Positions 40,558 through 47,591 of a stretch of 64,000 bases of DNA are shown in pieces. The notes below the pieces were generated by a model. That model had not been told where the DNA came from and did not search any database. It saw nothing but the letters and a program-made list of their open reading frames with translations. The DNA lies in IMG/VR virus record IMGVR_UViG_3300009168_000009, positions 1 to 64,000 of that record; one strand, 5' to 3'. The translations under genes and the position numbers were made by a program. Positions within the stretch are counted from its first letter, which is position 1; each line of letters opens with the position of its first letter. This DNA comes from a virus.

Positions 40558-40820
40558 TGGCAACTTTCAAAGTCCACGTGTCCCAATACGTGGAGGAAAC
40601 GGCTGTGCTGGAAGTCGAGGCCGACACGGTTGAGGCTGCGCGCGCGCTGGCCGAGATCACGTTGACCGAGGGCGAGATCGATTGGGAGGACGGCACGGAC
40701 TGCTTTCCCGCAACGATCCAGCGCGTGGACAACGACAACAACGACACGCTGTGGGAGGCAGGCGACGACGATCGTCCCGATCGCCCGCGAGTTGGATCAA
40801 AATTGTTGCTGGAGGAATGA
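40557..40820 (+). CDS. Small acidic protein, 87 aa
   Basis: MATFKVHVSQYVEETAVLEV and EADTVEAARALAEITLTEGE form a beta-beta-alpha pattern seen in short phage proteins; the second half is very acidic (DNDNNDTLWEAGDDDR). It may be an RNA- or protein-binding small domain. The ATG is chosen over the GTG at 40554. Overlaps neighbours by 1-4 nt. Confidence 0.65.
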   Translation: MATFKVHVSQYVEETAVLEVEADTVEAARALAEITLTEGEIDWEDGTDCFPATIQRVDNDNNDTLWEAGDDDRPDRPRVGSKLLLEE

Positions 40821-41002
40821 ACATGTGGGCGTTGCTGATCTATGTCGGAGAGGGCGCCGCGCGCGCACTCGTGATGGCCGTTGGGCCGTTCGATGACGAA
40901 GCCGACGCCTGGGTCTTCCACGAACAACATGCGGACGTTTGCAAGCACACGGTCGAAGTGCTGCGGCTTGCGCATCCGCTGCACGAGGTAGGTGCGGAAT
41001 GA
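40817..41002 (+). CDS. Small protein, 61 aa
   Basis: From the ATG at 40817 (GGAGGA just before). MNMWALLIYVGEGAARALVM, then PFDDEADAWVFHEQHADVCK: a small beta-alpha domain with a Trp/Phe core. Tightly coupled to the recombinase by an ATGA overlap. Unknown role. Confidence 0.65.
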   Translation: MNMWALLIYVGEGAARALVMAVGPFDDEADAWVFHEQHADVCKHTVEVLRLAHPLHEVGAE

Positions 41003-41550
41003 CCGCCTACGGCTATGCCCGCGTTTCGACGCGGGATCAGGACTTGACCGGCCAGCTCCACGAGCTGGCCGGTGCCGGGTGTGCGGAAGTTTTCCGCGAG
41101 AAGCTGTCTGGAGCGAAAACGGATCGGCCCCAGCTTGCGCACGTTCTGTCTAAACTTGGGGCCGGCGACGTGCTCGTGGTCACGCGGCTCGATCGACTGG
41201 CTCGATCGACGCGCGATCTCCTCAACGTCATCAACGAAGTGAGCGCGCGCGGGGCCGGCTTCCGCTCGCTGAAAGACGTGTGGGCAGACACGACGACTCC
41301 GCATGGACGTTTGATGCTCACGATCCTGGGCGGGCTCGCAGAGTTCGAACGCGAGCTGATCCGCGCCAGGACCGGGGAGGGGCGACAACGGGCACAGGCC
41401 CGTGGCGTCAGCTTCGGCCGGCCGCGCAAAGTCACGCCAGACATCCGGCGCGAGATCGATAGACGACTGCAACGCGGCGAGACGCAGCTTGCCATTGCGC
41501 AGGCTCTCGGCGTTCACGCCGCGACGATCAGCCGACGCAAACGGACATGA
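40999..41550 (+). CDS. Small serine recombinase (resolvase/invertase)
   Basis: 183 aa. YGYARVSTRDQ places the nucleophile at Ser10; VLVVTRLDRLARSTRDLLNV, LMLTILGGLAEFERELIRAR and EGRQRAQARGVSFGRPRKVT follow in family order, and the end (RGETQLAIAQALGVHAATIS) is the DNA-binding helix-turn-helix. It is a resolvase/invertase of normal length, not a large phage integrase. Likely roles are multimer resolution or inversion; no obvious res or inversion site was found nearby. Confidence 0.88.
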   Translation: MTAYGYARVSTRDQDLTGQLHELAGAGCAEVFREKLSGAKTDRPQLAHVLSKLGAGDVLVVTRLDRLARSTRDLLNVINEVSARGAGFRSLKDVWADTTTPHGRLMLTILGGLAEFERELIRARTGEGRQRAQARGVSFGRPRKVTPDIRREIDRRLQRGETQLAIAQALGVHAATISRRKRT

Positions 41551-41648
41551 GAGAGTTGGTCAATTTCATCGGCGTGCTCATTCTGATCGTGCTCGCCTCA
41601 ACCGTCGCCGTCCTGATCGGACTGGCGATCTATGCATGGACACACTGA
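41547..41648 (+). CDS. 33-aa membrane peptide
   Basis: Begins at an ATGA overlap with the recombinase stop and reads MRELVNFIGVLILIVLASTV, AVLIGLAIYAWTH: a single transmembrane helix and almost nothing else. The overlap and the hydrophobic pattern support a real gene. One of five tiny membrane peptides in this region. Confidence 0.6.
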   Translation: MRELVNFIGVLILIVLASTVAVLIGLAIYAWTH

Positions 41649-41657
41649 GAGGGACCG

Positions 41658-41948
41658 ATGCTGAAACCTATTTGCGTGAAGTGCCAGCGGTTCTATCGGC
41701 CGCACTACAACGGCCGCTGGTTCGTGGAAGGAATGCCGAAGGGCGGCTCTGCCGACGCGCTTCCCGGCAAGGATCATCCCGAAGATTGGAAGCCGTACAA
41801 GGTCTGGGTCGGCGACGAATGGATATGCCACGGCTGCGGCCACTTGATCATCGTTGGCGTCGCTTGGTCGCCGGTGCGCGAACACTATCAGGACGACTTC
41901 GAACAAGCGCGAGAGCGCGCGACATATCTGCAAGTCAATGATTGCTGA
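41658..41948 (+). CDS. Zinc-ribbon protein, 96 aa
   Basis: CVKCQRFYRPHYNGRWFVEG at the N-terminus and WICHGCGHLIIVGVAWSPVR give two CxxC knuckles, a probable zinc ribbon. The linking segment is hydrophilic. Such small ribbons are frequent in phage early operons and may bind nucleic acid or host enzymes. Preceded by GAGAGGGACCG. Confidence 0.75.
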   Translation: MLKPICVKCQRFYRPHYNGRWFVEGMPKGGSADALPGKDHPEDWKPYKVWVGDEWICHGCGHLIIVGVAWSPVREHYQDDFEQARERATYLQVNDC

Positions 41949-41956
41949 GAGGGACC

Positions 41957-42535
41957 ATGAGCAGAAACAACGCCAGCGCGAGGCGCACACGGCCGAGCGA
42001 CATCGCCGCGTTCAAACACAAGCATCCGCTCGACTCGCACGTGGAGCGCACGATCGCCGAGTTTGGCAATCAGTATGTGGTGGAGATCAAGGGCACGTTC
42101 GAAATCTTCCGCTTCACTGCGCCGGAATACGGCGAGGTCATCTTCGATATCCGAGGGATCAAGGACGCGCTGGCCGAAAACCGGCTGCCGTTCCAGATGA
42201 TGCAGCTCAAGCTGGATGCCGGGCTGGTGGAGCACGTCCGCAGGAATAACGGCGTGGAGGCCAAGCGCATGGCCGAGCTGACGGCCGCCGATCTGGAACG
42301 TCCAGGGATCATGGCGCAATGGCCGGATCAGCACACCAGCTGCATCGACGGCAACAATCGGCTGGTGCGGCGCTGGGATGACGGGCTGCGCACGTATCGC
42401 TTCGCGCTGATCTTGATGAACGAAACGATTCAGCCGTACATCTGCCGTCCTGGGCAAGAGGATCACTTCCTCGATCGCAAGAATCAGGAGCAGGGCGTGG
42501 TGTCGATCCGCCGCATGATCGCGCCGCACCAATGA
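41957..42535 (+). CDS. Hypothetical protein, 192 aa
   Basis: From the ATG at 41957 (GAGAGGGACC before it). The first 20 residues are basic. The middle EYGEVIFDIRGIKDALAENR and the WPDQHTSCIDGNNRLVRRWD segment resemble a phage family with a ParB-like 'IDGNHRL' turn, but the usual ParB motif order is not evident. Hydrophilic, cytoplasmic. Function unknown. Confidence 0.6.
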   Translation: MSRNNASARRTRPSDIAAFKHKHPLDSHVERTIAEFGNQYVVEIKGTFEIFRFTAPEYGEVIFDIRGIKDALAENRLPFQMMQLKLDAGLVEHVRRNNGVEAKRMAELTAADLERPGIMAQWPDQHTSCIDGNNRLVRRWDDGLRTYRFALILMNETIQPYICRPGQEDHFLDRKNQEQGVVSIRRMIAPHQ

Positions 42536-42541
42536 GGGGCA

Positions 42542-42730
42542 ATGGAACGACTGGACAGGCTGCAGCGGTGCGTGCTGAACGACTTCGGGGAATGTCTCAG
42601 CGTGAGCCCACCGATCGGCTGCATCTGTGCGCAGATGCCGCCCGACGTGCTGCGCGCGGCGCATCGCTATTTCGGGGGCGACGATGACGAAGCCGCTGGA
42701 TATGTGGACGATCTACCACAAGCCCGATGA
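42542..42730 (+). CDS. Small protein, 62 aa
   Basis: Follows GAGGGGCA. MERLDRLQRCVLNDFGECLS, then VSPPIGCICAQMPPDVLRAA, with three Cys and an acidic end. The last 47 nt overlap the next gene in another frame. No known family. Confidence 0.5.
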   Translation: MERLDRLQRCVLNDFGECLSVSPPIGCICAQMPPDVLRAAHRYFGGDDDEAAGYVDDLPQAR

Positions 42731-42905
42731 CTACCCCGACGAATTCGTGGCGCGGCGCTGGGAAATTCTCATCGATATCACGGCGACCAATGACATGTTC
42801 GTGGCCGACACCCTGGAGGAGCTGCGCGCGCTGCTGCCGCCGGGGCTGGTCTGTCTGCACCGGCAGCCGCTCGATGATCCGAGGATCGTGGAGGTTTGGT
42901 TATAG
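42684..42905 (+). CDS. Small protein, 73 aa, of a common phage type
   Basis: MTKPLDMWTIYHKPDDYPDE and FVARRWEI form a pattern (hydrophobic-Trp-IYxxPxDYPxxFVARxW) seen in many short proteins of phages of alphaproteobacteria. The rest is DITATNDMFVADTLEELRAL, helical. Role not established. It is the last rightward gene before the convergent junction. Confidence 0.72.
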   Translation: MTKPLDMWTIYHKPDDYPDEFVARRWEILIDITATNDMFVADTLEELRALLPPGLVCLHRQPLDDPRIVEVWL

Positions 42906-42922
42906 GGCGGCTTTAGCCGCCC
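42905..42922. terminator. Hairpin at convergent gene ends
   Basis: GGGCGGC, ttta, GCCGCCC: a perfect 7-bp stem at the point where the rightward operon (TAG at 42903-42905) meets the leftward one (TAA at 42913-42915 inside the hairpin). No T-tract is present on either strand, so it may slow or protect transcripts rather than terminate alone. Confidence 0.5.
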
Positions 42923-43014
42923 CACCACCACCCGATGATCACCAGCCAGAGCAGGGCCGCCGCCACGATCAAGTAGCCGCAGCCCTGCAGCGTCTCGTCG
43001 CCGTTGTCAGCCAT
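42913..43014 (-). CDS. 33-aa membrane peptide
   Basis: A frame from the ATG at 43014 to a TAA in the convergent hairpin reads MADNGDETLQGCGYLIVAAA, LLWLVIIGWWWGG: one transmembrane helix with a Trp-rich end. It overlaps the upstream gene by 8 nt. Similar in size to the peptides at 41547 and 43965. Confidence 0.5.
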   Translation of the reverse strand: MADNGDETLQGCGYLIVAAALLWLVIIGWWWGG

Positions 43015-43255
43015 GCTCCGGCAATGGCGGCTGCGTGTTCACGAGATCGGCGAATGCGCCCCGCGTCTTTGACAGTTTGAAGTTGCACATCTGCATCGCC
43101 AGCCCGCCGTTCACGTTGGCCGGAAAGCCGCGATATATCCCGCGCTTGGCGTAGGCGTTGGCGGCCGTGGTGTCGAAGATGCCCGACGATGGAATGTCGG
43201 CGGTCTTCAACTCAAGTGATGCGAACTCCATATCCACTTTGCTTGCTAGGGTCAT
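43007..43255 (-). CDS. Hypothetical protein, 82 aa
   Basis: The ATG at 43255 overlaps the previous stop and is part of a 21-nt repeat (CTCAAGGACACCACACCATGA). The protein (MTLASKVDMEFASLELKTAD, FDTTAANAYAKRGIYRGFPA) is a mixed small domain with no known motif; longer frames upstream are unlikely. The last segment (LSKTRGAFADLVNTQPPLPE) is conserved-looking but unknown. Confidence 0.6.
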   Translation of the reverse strand: MTLASKVDMEFASLELKTADIPSSGIFDTTAANAYAKRGIYRGFPANVNGGLAMQMCNFKLSKTRGAFADLVNTQPPLPEHG

Positions 43256-43470
43256 GGTGTGGTGTCCTTGAGGGCGTGGCTGGCGGTTTCGTGCTGATCC
43301 CGACATGCACTCGACCTGCAGACGTGGACGCTGTGTCCGGTTTTGATAGCGCAATCCGAGCAAGCCAATATAGTGTCCTGTCCGCAGATGACACATGGGG
43401 CGGTTGTGAATGGGCACCGTGTAGAACCGATGTGCATCCCGCCGCAGGTCGGACAGTTCTGAATAATCAT
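43252..43470 (-). CDS. Cys-rich zinc-finger-like protein, 72 aa
   Basis: From the ATG at 43470: CPTCGGMHIGSTRCPF, CVICGQDTILACSDCAIKTG and HVCRSSACRDQH give up to nine Cys in CxxC-type pairs, enough for two zinc sites. It ends ALKDTTP, the same seven residues as the next protein, because both gene ends are made by the same repeat. It may bind nucleic acid or be a protein-interaction finger. Confidence 0.65.
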   Translation of the reverse strand: MIIQNCPTCGGMHIGSTRCPFTTAPCVICGQDTILACSDCAIKTGHSVHVCRSSACRDQHETASHALKDTTP

Positions 43471-43494
43471 GGTGTGGTGTCCTTGAGGGCGGCG
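43252..43494 (-). repeat. Two copies of CTCAAGGACACCACACCATGA (about 43252-43275 and 43467-43490)
   Basis: The repeat encodes the last residues ALKDTTP of the upstream gene and, in the same bases, the AAGGA ribosome-binding site and ATG of the downstream gene. It therefore links three consecutive genes. Either a recent duplication carried it or it is a conserved start-associated module. Confidence 0.75.
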
Positions 43495-43808
43495 CGGGCA
43501 GCGTTTACCCGCTCGTTCGCAGCCTTGGCCATCGGGCTCCCATATTTGGTCAGCTTGTCCCACTCCATCAGCAATCCTTCGACTGCCGCCGTCAGCCGCT
43601 CGATCTCGGCTTCTGCCTTGTGCGCACGTTCATGCCAATATTCCCATGCGTCGGCGCACTCTTCTTCTTCGGTTGGCGCGGGTAATGGCTCATCGCCGAG
43701 GTCGGGCTCTTGATCCATTCTGCTCATGACACGACGCACATAGCCCATTTCCGTCATCCATATCCGCAGCGCAGCGCCCAGCTTACTGTCAGAGTCGTTG
43801 TTGCTCAT
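43467..43808 (-). CDS. Coiled-coil protein, 113 aa
   Basis: The ATG at 43808 has GGAGGGG before it. The middle (YWHERAHKAEAEIERLTAAV) is a clear coiled coil, preceded by an acidic stretch (PAPTEEEECADAWE). It ends in ALKDTTP through the repeat that also provides the next ribosome-binding site. Function unknown. Confidence 0.62.
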   Translation of the reverse strand: MSNNDSDSKLGAALRIWMTEMGYVRRVMSRMDQEPDLGDEPLPAPTEEEECADAWEYWHERAHKAEAEIERLTAAVEGLLMEWDKLTKYGSPMAKAANERVNAARAALKDTTP

Positions 43809-43962
43809 TCTCCCCTCCAATGGGATCGATCGGCGCTGTCCGCTTCTGAAAGCGGCGGATCAGCTCCTCCAACAGCAGCAAGTCTGAATTCTTGAACCAC
43901 ACCCCGGCCGCGCGCCGCAGCTGCTCGATCAGCTCGGCTTCGCTCATGTCTCGCGGTCCCAT
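43789..43962 (-). CDS. Small helical protein, 57 aa
   Basis: MGPRDMSEAELIEQLRRAAG, then LLLLEELIRRFQKRTAPIDP: an amphipathic helical protein. Start overlaps nothing upstream but lies 2 nt from the membrane-peptide stop; the end overlaps the next gene by 20 nt. No family recognised. Confidence 0.55.
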   Translation of the reverse strand: MGPRDMSEAELIEQLRRAAGVWFKNSDLLLLEELIRRFQKRTAPIDPIGGENEQQRL

Positions 43963-43964
43963 GA

Positions 43965-44084
43965 TCACTCCCAATCGCGACGGCGATAATCCCGCGTCAC
44001 CCACCACGCCGCCAGCAGCGTCAGCAGCATGAAGATCACCGCGACGACTCCGACGATGATCAGGACGCTTGCGAGCGTGCCCAT
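43965..44084 (-). CDS. 39-aa membrane peptide
   Basis: MGTLASVLIIVGVVAVIFML, LTLLAAWWVTRDYRRRDWE: one long transmembrane helix and a basic tail. The ATG at 44084 lies inside the end of the HTH gene (25-nt overlap). The clean hydrophobic-then-basic pattern supports a real product. Confidence 0.6.
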   Translation of the reverse strand: MGTLASVLIIVGVVAVIFMLLTLLAAWWVTRDYRRRDWE

Positions 44085-44239
44085 TTGAGAATGATCTCGA
44101 CCCGCTTGATGGAAAGCCGGAAACGTCGCGCAATCTGCAGCAACGGTACTCCGGCGGCAGCCCGTCTCACAATCTCGGCGTCACGTTCTTTGCGTTGCTG
44201 CGACGATAACGACGGCTTGCCGGTCGCCGTGCGCTTCAA
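44060..44239 (-). CDS. Small helix-turn-helix protein, 59 aa, TTG start
   Basis: The likely start is a TTG that overlaps the dehydrogenase stop (TTGA). The protein has a basic start (KRTATGKPSLSSQQRKERDA) and EIVRRAAAGVPLLQIARRFR, LSIKRVEIILKWARSQAS, a good helix-turn-helix of the Hin/sigma-region-4 type. It may regulate the leftward operon or be a truncated recombinase tail. Start codon is inferred from coupling. Confidence 0.55.
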   Translation of the reverse strand: MKRTATGKPSLSSQQRKERDAEIVRRAAAGVPLLQIARRFRLSIKRVEIILKWARSQAS

Positions 44240-45105
44240 TAATCGAAGCTGGCACCCAGCTCCTCCGCGTCCACGAGTGGCGGCTTGGCCTTCTCCTTCG
44301 GCTTGACCGGCGGCCCGTCCCGCATGCCGAGCGACAGCCCGCCGTCGATCGTGAGCACCGCGCCGTTGATGTAGCGGCCGAGATCGGACACGAGCAGGAG
44401 GAGTGCGCCATCGAGATCGGCCGGATGCCCGAACCGGCGCAGCGGAATGTCCTGCACGATCCCCGCGCCGCGCTCGCTCTGCAGGAAGGCTTGCGTCATT
44501 GGAGTCAGTGACCAGCCAGGGGCGAGCGCGTTGACGCGGATGCCCAGCTCGCCCCACTCCAGGGCCAGACACTTCGTCAGCTGGATCAGGCCAGCCTTGG
44601 CCACGGCGTAGGCCACCATGTTTTTGGTCGGCAGCTGCCCGAAGTTCGAGGCGATGTTGACGATCGAGCCGCCGATCGGCTGCGGGGCGCTGGTCATCCG
44701 ATTGGCCGCCTCCTGCGCCAGCAGGAACGGCGCGATCAGGTCCACGTCGAGCACGTCGCGGAATGTCGCGGCCGAACACTTGTGCGCCTTGTCGGCGTGG
44801 CCGATGCCGGCGTTGTTGATCAGGATCGAGGCCGGCCGCCTGAATATCCGCTCGACTTCATCGAACAACGGCCCCGGCTCGTCGCGCACGTCATGCGGAA
44901 AGAATACCACCCGGCCGCCTATGCCTGTGAGCTCCTCCGCCAGCTTCTCCATGCGATCGAGATCACGCGCCACGATCGCAACGTCGGCTTGGCACGCCAG
45001 CAGCAGCCGGCACATGCGTTTGCCAAAGCCGCCGGTGGCGCCGGTGACGATCGCGAGCTGATCCTCCAGATTGTAGGCCGGCGGCCGCATCATGATCTTG
45101 ATCAT
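44236..45105 (-). CDS. Short-chain dehydrogenase/reductase
   Basis: 289 aa with all classical SDR motifs: IVTGATGGFGKRMCRLLL (cofactor loop TGxxGGxG, near 21-28), ILINNAG, IVNIASNFG (catalytic Ser) and YAVAKAGL (Tyr-x-x-x-Lys), and a C-terminal GRYINGAVLTIDGGLSLGMR. It reduces or oxidises an unknown carbonyl/alcohol with NAD(P)H. The Lys-rich tail (PPVKPKEKAKPPLVDAEELG) is unusual. A metabolic or DNA/sugar modification gene in a phage operon, next to an ABC-ATPase/acetyltransferase fusion; the substrate is not suggested by sequence. Confidence 0.85.
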   Translation of the reverse strand: MIKIMMRPPAYNLEDQLAIVTGATGGFGKRMCRLLLACQADVAIVARDLDRMEKLAEELTGIGGRVVFFPHDVRDEPGPLFDEVERIFRRPASILINNAGIGHADKAHKCSAATFRDVLDVDLIAPFLLAQEAANRMTSAPQPIGGSIVNIASNFGQLPTKNMVAYAVAKAGLIQLTKCLALEWGELGIRVNALAPGWSLTPMTQAFLQSERGAGIVQDIPLRRFGHPADLDGALLLLVSDLGRYINGAVLTIDGGLSLGMRDGPPVKPKEKAKPPLVDAEELGASFDY

Positions 45106-45323
45106 GACTGCGCCTTGCCGCATGTCGGACACACCGGCGATGCCGGCGGGGAGCCGAACACCTTCTCGGCCGGCAGCGTCTTCCATGTCGGATTGCCGCG
45201 CTCGATCACGCCAGACGCCAGCAGATTGAGCCGGTCGAATTCCGGCGTGCGCGCCAGCCGCGAGTCCGCGATCATGTTGAGCGCGCTGCGCAAGCCGGCG
45301 CGGAGTTCGTCCACTTCGCTCAT
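45102..45323 (-). CDS. Small protein with C-terminal CPTCG, 73 aa
   Basis: Start and stop both overlap neighbours by 4 nt (ATGA). A helical start (MSEVDELRAGLRSALNMIAD) is followed by a C-terminal PASPVCPTCGKAQS, a half zinc-ribbon that may pair in a dimer. Unknown function; coupling to dehydrogenase and ATPase genes suggests a shared process. Confidence 0.62.
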   Translation of the reverse strand: MSEVDELRAGLRSALNMIADSRLARTPEFDRLNLLASGVIERGNPTWKTLPAEKVFGSPPASPVCPTCGKAQS

Positions 45324-46450
45324 CCCAATGCTCCCTCGATCCCGAGCAGCGCCTTGGCCACGTCCTTGTCGATCGCCGGCCCGCAGAATTCGAACATCGC
45401 ACACGGCCGCCCGCCCCAGTGGCCGACGAACGTCTTGCGCTGCGTGCGCTGATTGGACTTGGCGAAGCTGCCCGGTTTTTTCAGCAAGCGCCAGTCCGGC
45501 GAACGGTCCAGGCTGCGGATGTGAGACGGATGCGCCGGGAAGCCGTGCACGTCAATGCCGAGCGCGCGATAGGCCCCGCACACCTTGCTCTCCAGAAACA
45601 TCACCAGCCCCATGCCCTGATAATCCGGCAGCGTCACCGCGCGGCTGATCGCTCGCAGATTTTTCCGCTTGGGATGTGGAATGTTGATCATCGCGATGAA
45701 ACTGGCCGGCGTCCCGTTGACGAATAGGCAGAAACATCGCGCCGCGCGGTGCAGCTCGGCAGTCAGATAGTGAAAGGGAGCGAACAAGCGCCAAGTCGGG
45801 TAATCGACCCGCGAAATCTCGACGGCGAGTGCCGGTCGTCGTTGAACCGACCTCCATTGAAACGTCATCGTGGCCGGCTCCAGCAGCCAGTCCGGCTGCA
45901 GCCATTCGATGATGTCATAGTGACAGCTGGCGGCGACGAGTTTTTTGTTGGGATGCTTGCGCACATACTTCTGCACCGCATGACTGCCGATCTGCGCCAC
46001 CTGACGATCAACCACGCTGGTGAATTCATCGATCGGCACCGTGTCGCCGCCCTCCAGCAGCTGCCTTGCCACTTCGACGCGGAATTTCTCGCCCGTGGAC
46101 AACACGCTATGCGGCTTGCACCAGCTCGGAATGGTGTTGAAGCCCACGGCACTGCATATCTCGGCGATCTTCTCGATGCCGTGCTCGCTGCCGAAGTCGT
46201 CAATGACCGAGCCAGCATTCCATTGCAGCTGGGCTGGCTCGCCGAACACGTGGCGCAGGATCGAGGACTTGCCGCAGCCACTTGGGCCGACGATCAGACC
46301 GAGCTGCCACGGTTTTTGCTCGAGCGGAATGTCGCCCTGCCAGCGATGCGTCAGCTTGTCGGCCAACGGCACGTCGAACATGCCGGACAGCTGCTTCACT
46401 CGTGGAGTGGCGACGAGGTTGGAGGCGACTTCAAGATCGATCGTGGTCAC
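45320..46450 (-). CDS. ABC-type ATPase fused to a GNAT-like acetyltransferase domain
   Basis: 376 aa. Residues 40-200 are an ABC nucleotide-binding domain: Walker A IVGPSGCGKSS (53-63), signature LSTGEKFR (117-124), Walker B DTVPIDEFTS (136-145), followed by a CHYD switch-like His. There is no membrane part. Residues about 215-376 (HRAARCFCLFVNGTPASFIA, RAVTLPDYQGMGLVMFLESK) look like GNAT. The arrangement recalls COG2401 (ABC-ATPase fused to predicted acetyltransferase). Mu Mom, a DNA-modifying enzyme, is also GNAT-like, so DNA base modification is a reasonable but untested idea. Confidence 0.78.
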   Translation of the reverse strand: MTTIDLEVASNLVATPRVKQLSGMFDVPLADKLTHRWQGDIPLEQKPWQLGLIVGPSGCGKSSILRHVFGEPAQLQWNAGSVIDDFGSEHGIEKIAEICSAVGFNTIPSWCKPHSVLSTGEKFRVEVARQLLEGGDTVPIDEFTSVVDRQVAQIGSHAVQKYVRKHPNKKLVAASCHYDIIEWLQPDWLLEPATMTFQWRSVQRRPALAVEISRVDYPTWRLFAPFHYLTAELHRAARCFCLFVNGTPASFIAMINIPHPKRKNLRAISRAVTLPDYQGMGLVMFLESKVCGAYRALGIDVHGFPAHPSHIRSLDRSPDWRLLKKPGSFAKSNQRTQRKTFVGHWGGRPCAMFEFCGPAIDKDVAKALLGIEGALG

Positions 46451-47301
46451 AGCGATGCGCCGGTTGCTTTGTTGTCTGGCTTTGGCCGCGACGGCTCGTC
46501 GTCGGGAAAGTCGTAGCCGTTGGCTTCCAGCCAGAGCTTGAGGCCGCGCCGCAATACCTCCTGCATCGTTATTCTTTTATCAAAGGCGGCCTGCCGCATG
46601 ACGGCATGAACCTCCTCCTTGATCAGGAAAACCACCTGCTTCATGTTGGCGCGGTCCTTGCGCTCAAGCGTGATGCCAACATCCCTCATCGCAACAGCCG
46701 CGGCTTCTGCCAGCTCATCGAAGTGTCTGTCCTCCCGCGCCCGCTGCTTCGCGTCTTCAGCCTGCTGCTTCGCGAATTCAGCCTGCTGCCCTTTTGCATA
46801 CTGCTCGTTCTGCTTGGCAGCCGCCGCCGTGGCCCGATGATTCGCCGCCACCCAGGCTTCATGGGCGGGCGTGCGCCGCAGCAGATCAACGATGCTGCCG
46901 TTGATCTCCTGCTGTATGGCATGCTCAAAATCGGCGTCGGATATCTCCATCAGCCTCATGATCTCGATGATGCGCGCGTCGCTCATGTCCGCCACGGTCG
47001 AATCGTCGGGAAAGGCCGCTCTGACCTTCTTGACCCTGGCAACCTGCGTTTCGCCGTCATAAAACTTCACCGCCGACGCAACCAACTCCCCGATCCGCCG
47101 CCATGCACGGGCGCGGACACGATGAAACATCAGCACCGTCTTGCTGTCATTGATCTGCTTGTAATAGGCCGCCATCGCCACCGACTTGTCGACGATATCC
47201 TTGCATTCATCGAAGCCGTGGCAGACGGCGATCGCCTTGCACATCTGCTTGTATTGAACCAGATGCTTGTCGGCCTTGCTCAGCACGATGTCCCTGTCCA
47301 T
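46447..47301 (-). CDS. Hypothetical protein, 284 aa, helical
   Basis: The N-terminal half (DIVDKSVAMAAYYKQINDSK, FHRVRARAWRRIGELVASAV) matches a pattern found in many phage proteins of unknown role that contain repeated helices with Arg/Tyr. From about 170 to 215 a Gln/Ala/Glu-rich coiled coil (QQAEFAKQQAEDAKQRARED) follows, then a domain ending in VLRRGLKLWLEANGYDFPDD, reminiscent of a ribbon-helix-helix-like end. DNA-binding is plausible. Overlaps the ATPase gene by 4 nt. Confidence 0.6.
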   Translation of the reverse strand: MDRDIVLSKADKHLVQYKQMCKAIAVCHGFDECKDIVDKSVAMAAYYKQINDSKTVLMFHRVRARAWRRIGELVASAVKFYDGETQVARVKKVRAAFPDDSTVADMSDARIIEIMRLMEISDADFEHAIQQEINGSIVDLLRRTPAHEAWVAANHRATAAAAKQNEQYAKGQQAEFAKQQAEDAKQRAREDRHFDELAEAAAVAMRDVGITLERKDRANMKQVVFLIKEEVHAVMRQAAFDKRITMQEVLRRGLKLWLEANGYDFPDDEPSRPKPDNKATGASL

Positions 47302-47329
47302 TGCTGCTGTCCTTTTGGTTGTGGAAGGC

Positions 47330-47569
47330 TCATCGTGCCCCCCGGCCGGCGCAGTTGTCGCCGCGCGCGGTCATCGTCTTGGATTGTACACGCTGATCGA
47401 GGAGGGCGGCTAAGCCGGTGTGCTTGGCACAGCTCCAGCCCTCGGGAGCCATCGTCAGATAACGGCAGCAGGCGTGGCCCTGGCCCAGCTTGCAAACGCC
47501 CTTGGCCCATTCCGGCGTCGGCGGATCAAAGCTCTGATACGTCCGCAGCAGCGCGGCACGATCGTCCAT
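47330..47569 (-). CDS. Cys-rich protein, 79 aa
   Basis: WAKGVCKLGQGHACCRYLTM, then APEGWSCAKHTGLAALLDQR contain the pattern KxGxGxxCCRYL...GxxCxKH that is widespread in short phage proteins; it is a likely iron-sulfur or zinc site. The ATG at 47569 follows a GTG; both could serve. Unknown role. Confidence 0.68.
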   Translation of the reverse strand: MDDRAALLRTYQSFDPPTPEWAKGVCKLGQGHACCRYLTMAPEGWSCAKHTGLAALLDQRVQSKTMTARGDNCAGRGAR

Positions 47570-47591
47570 CACTGGCCCCTCGCAGTTGTTG

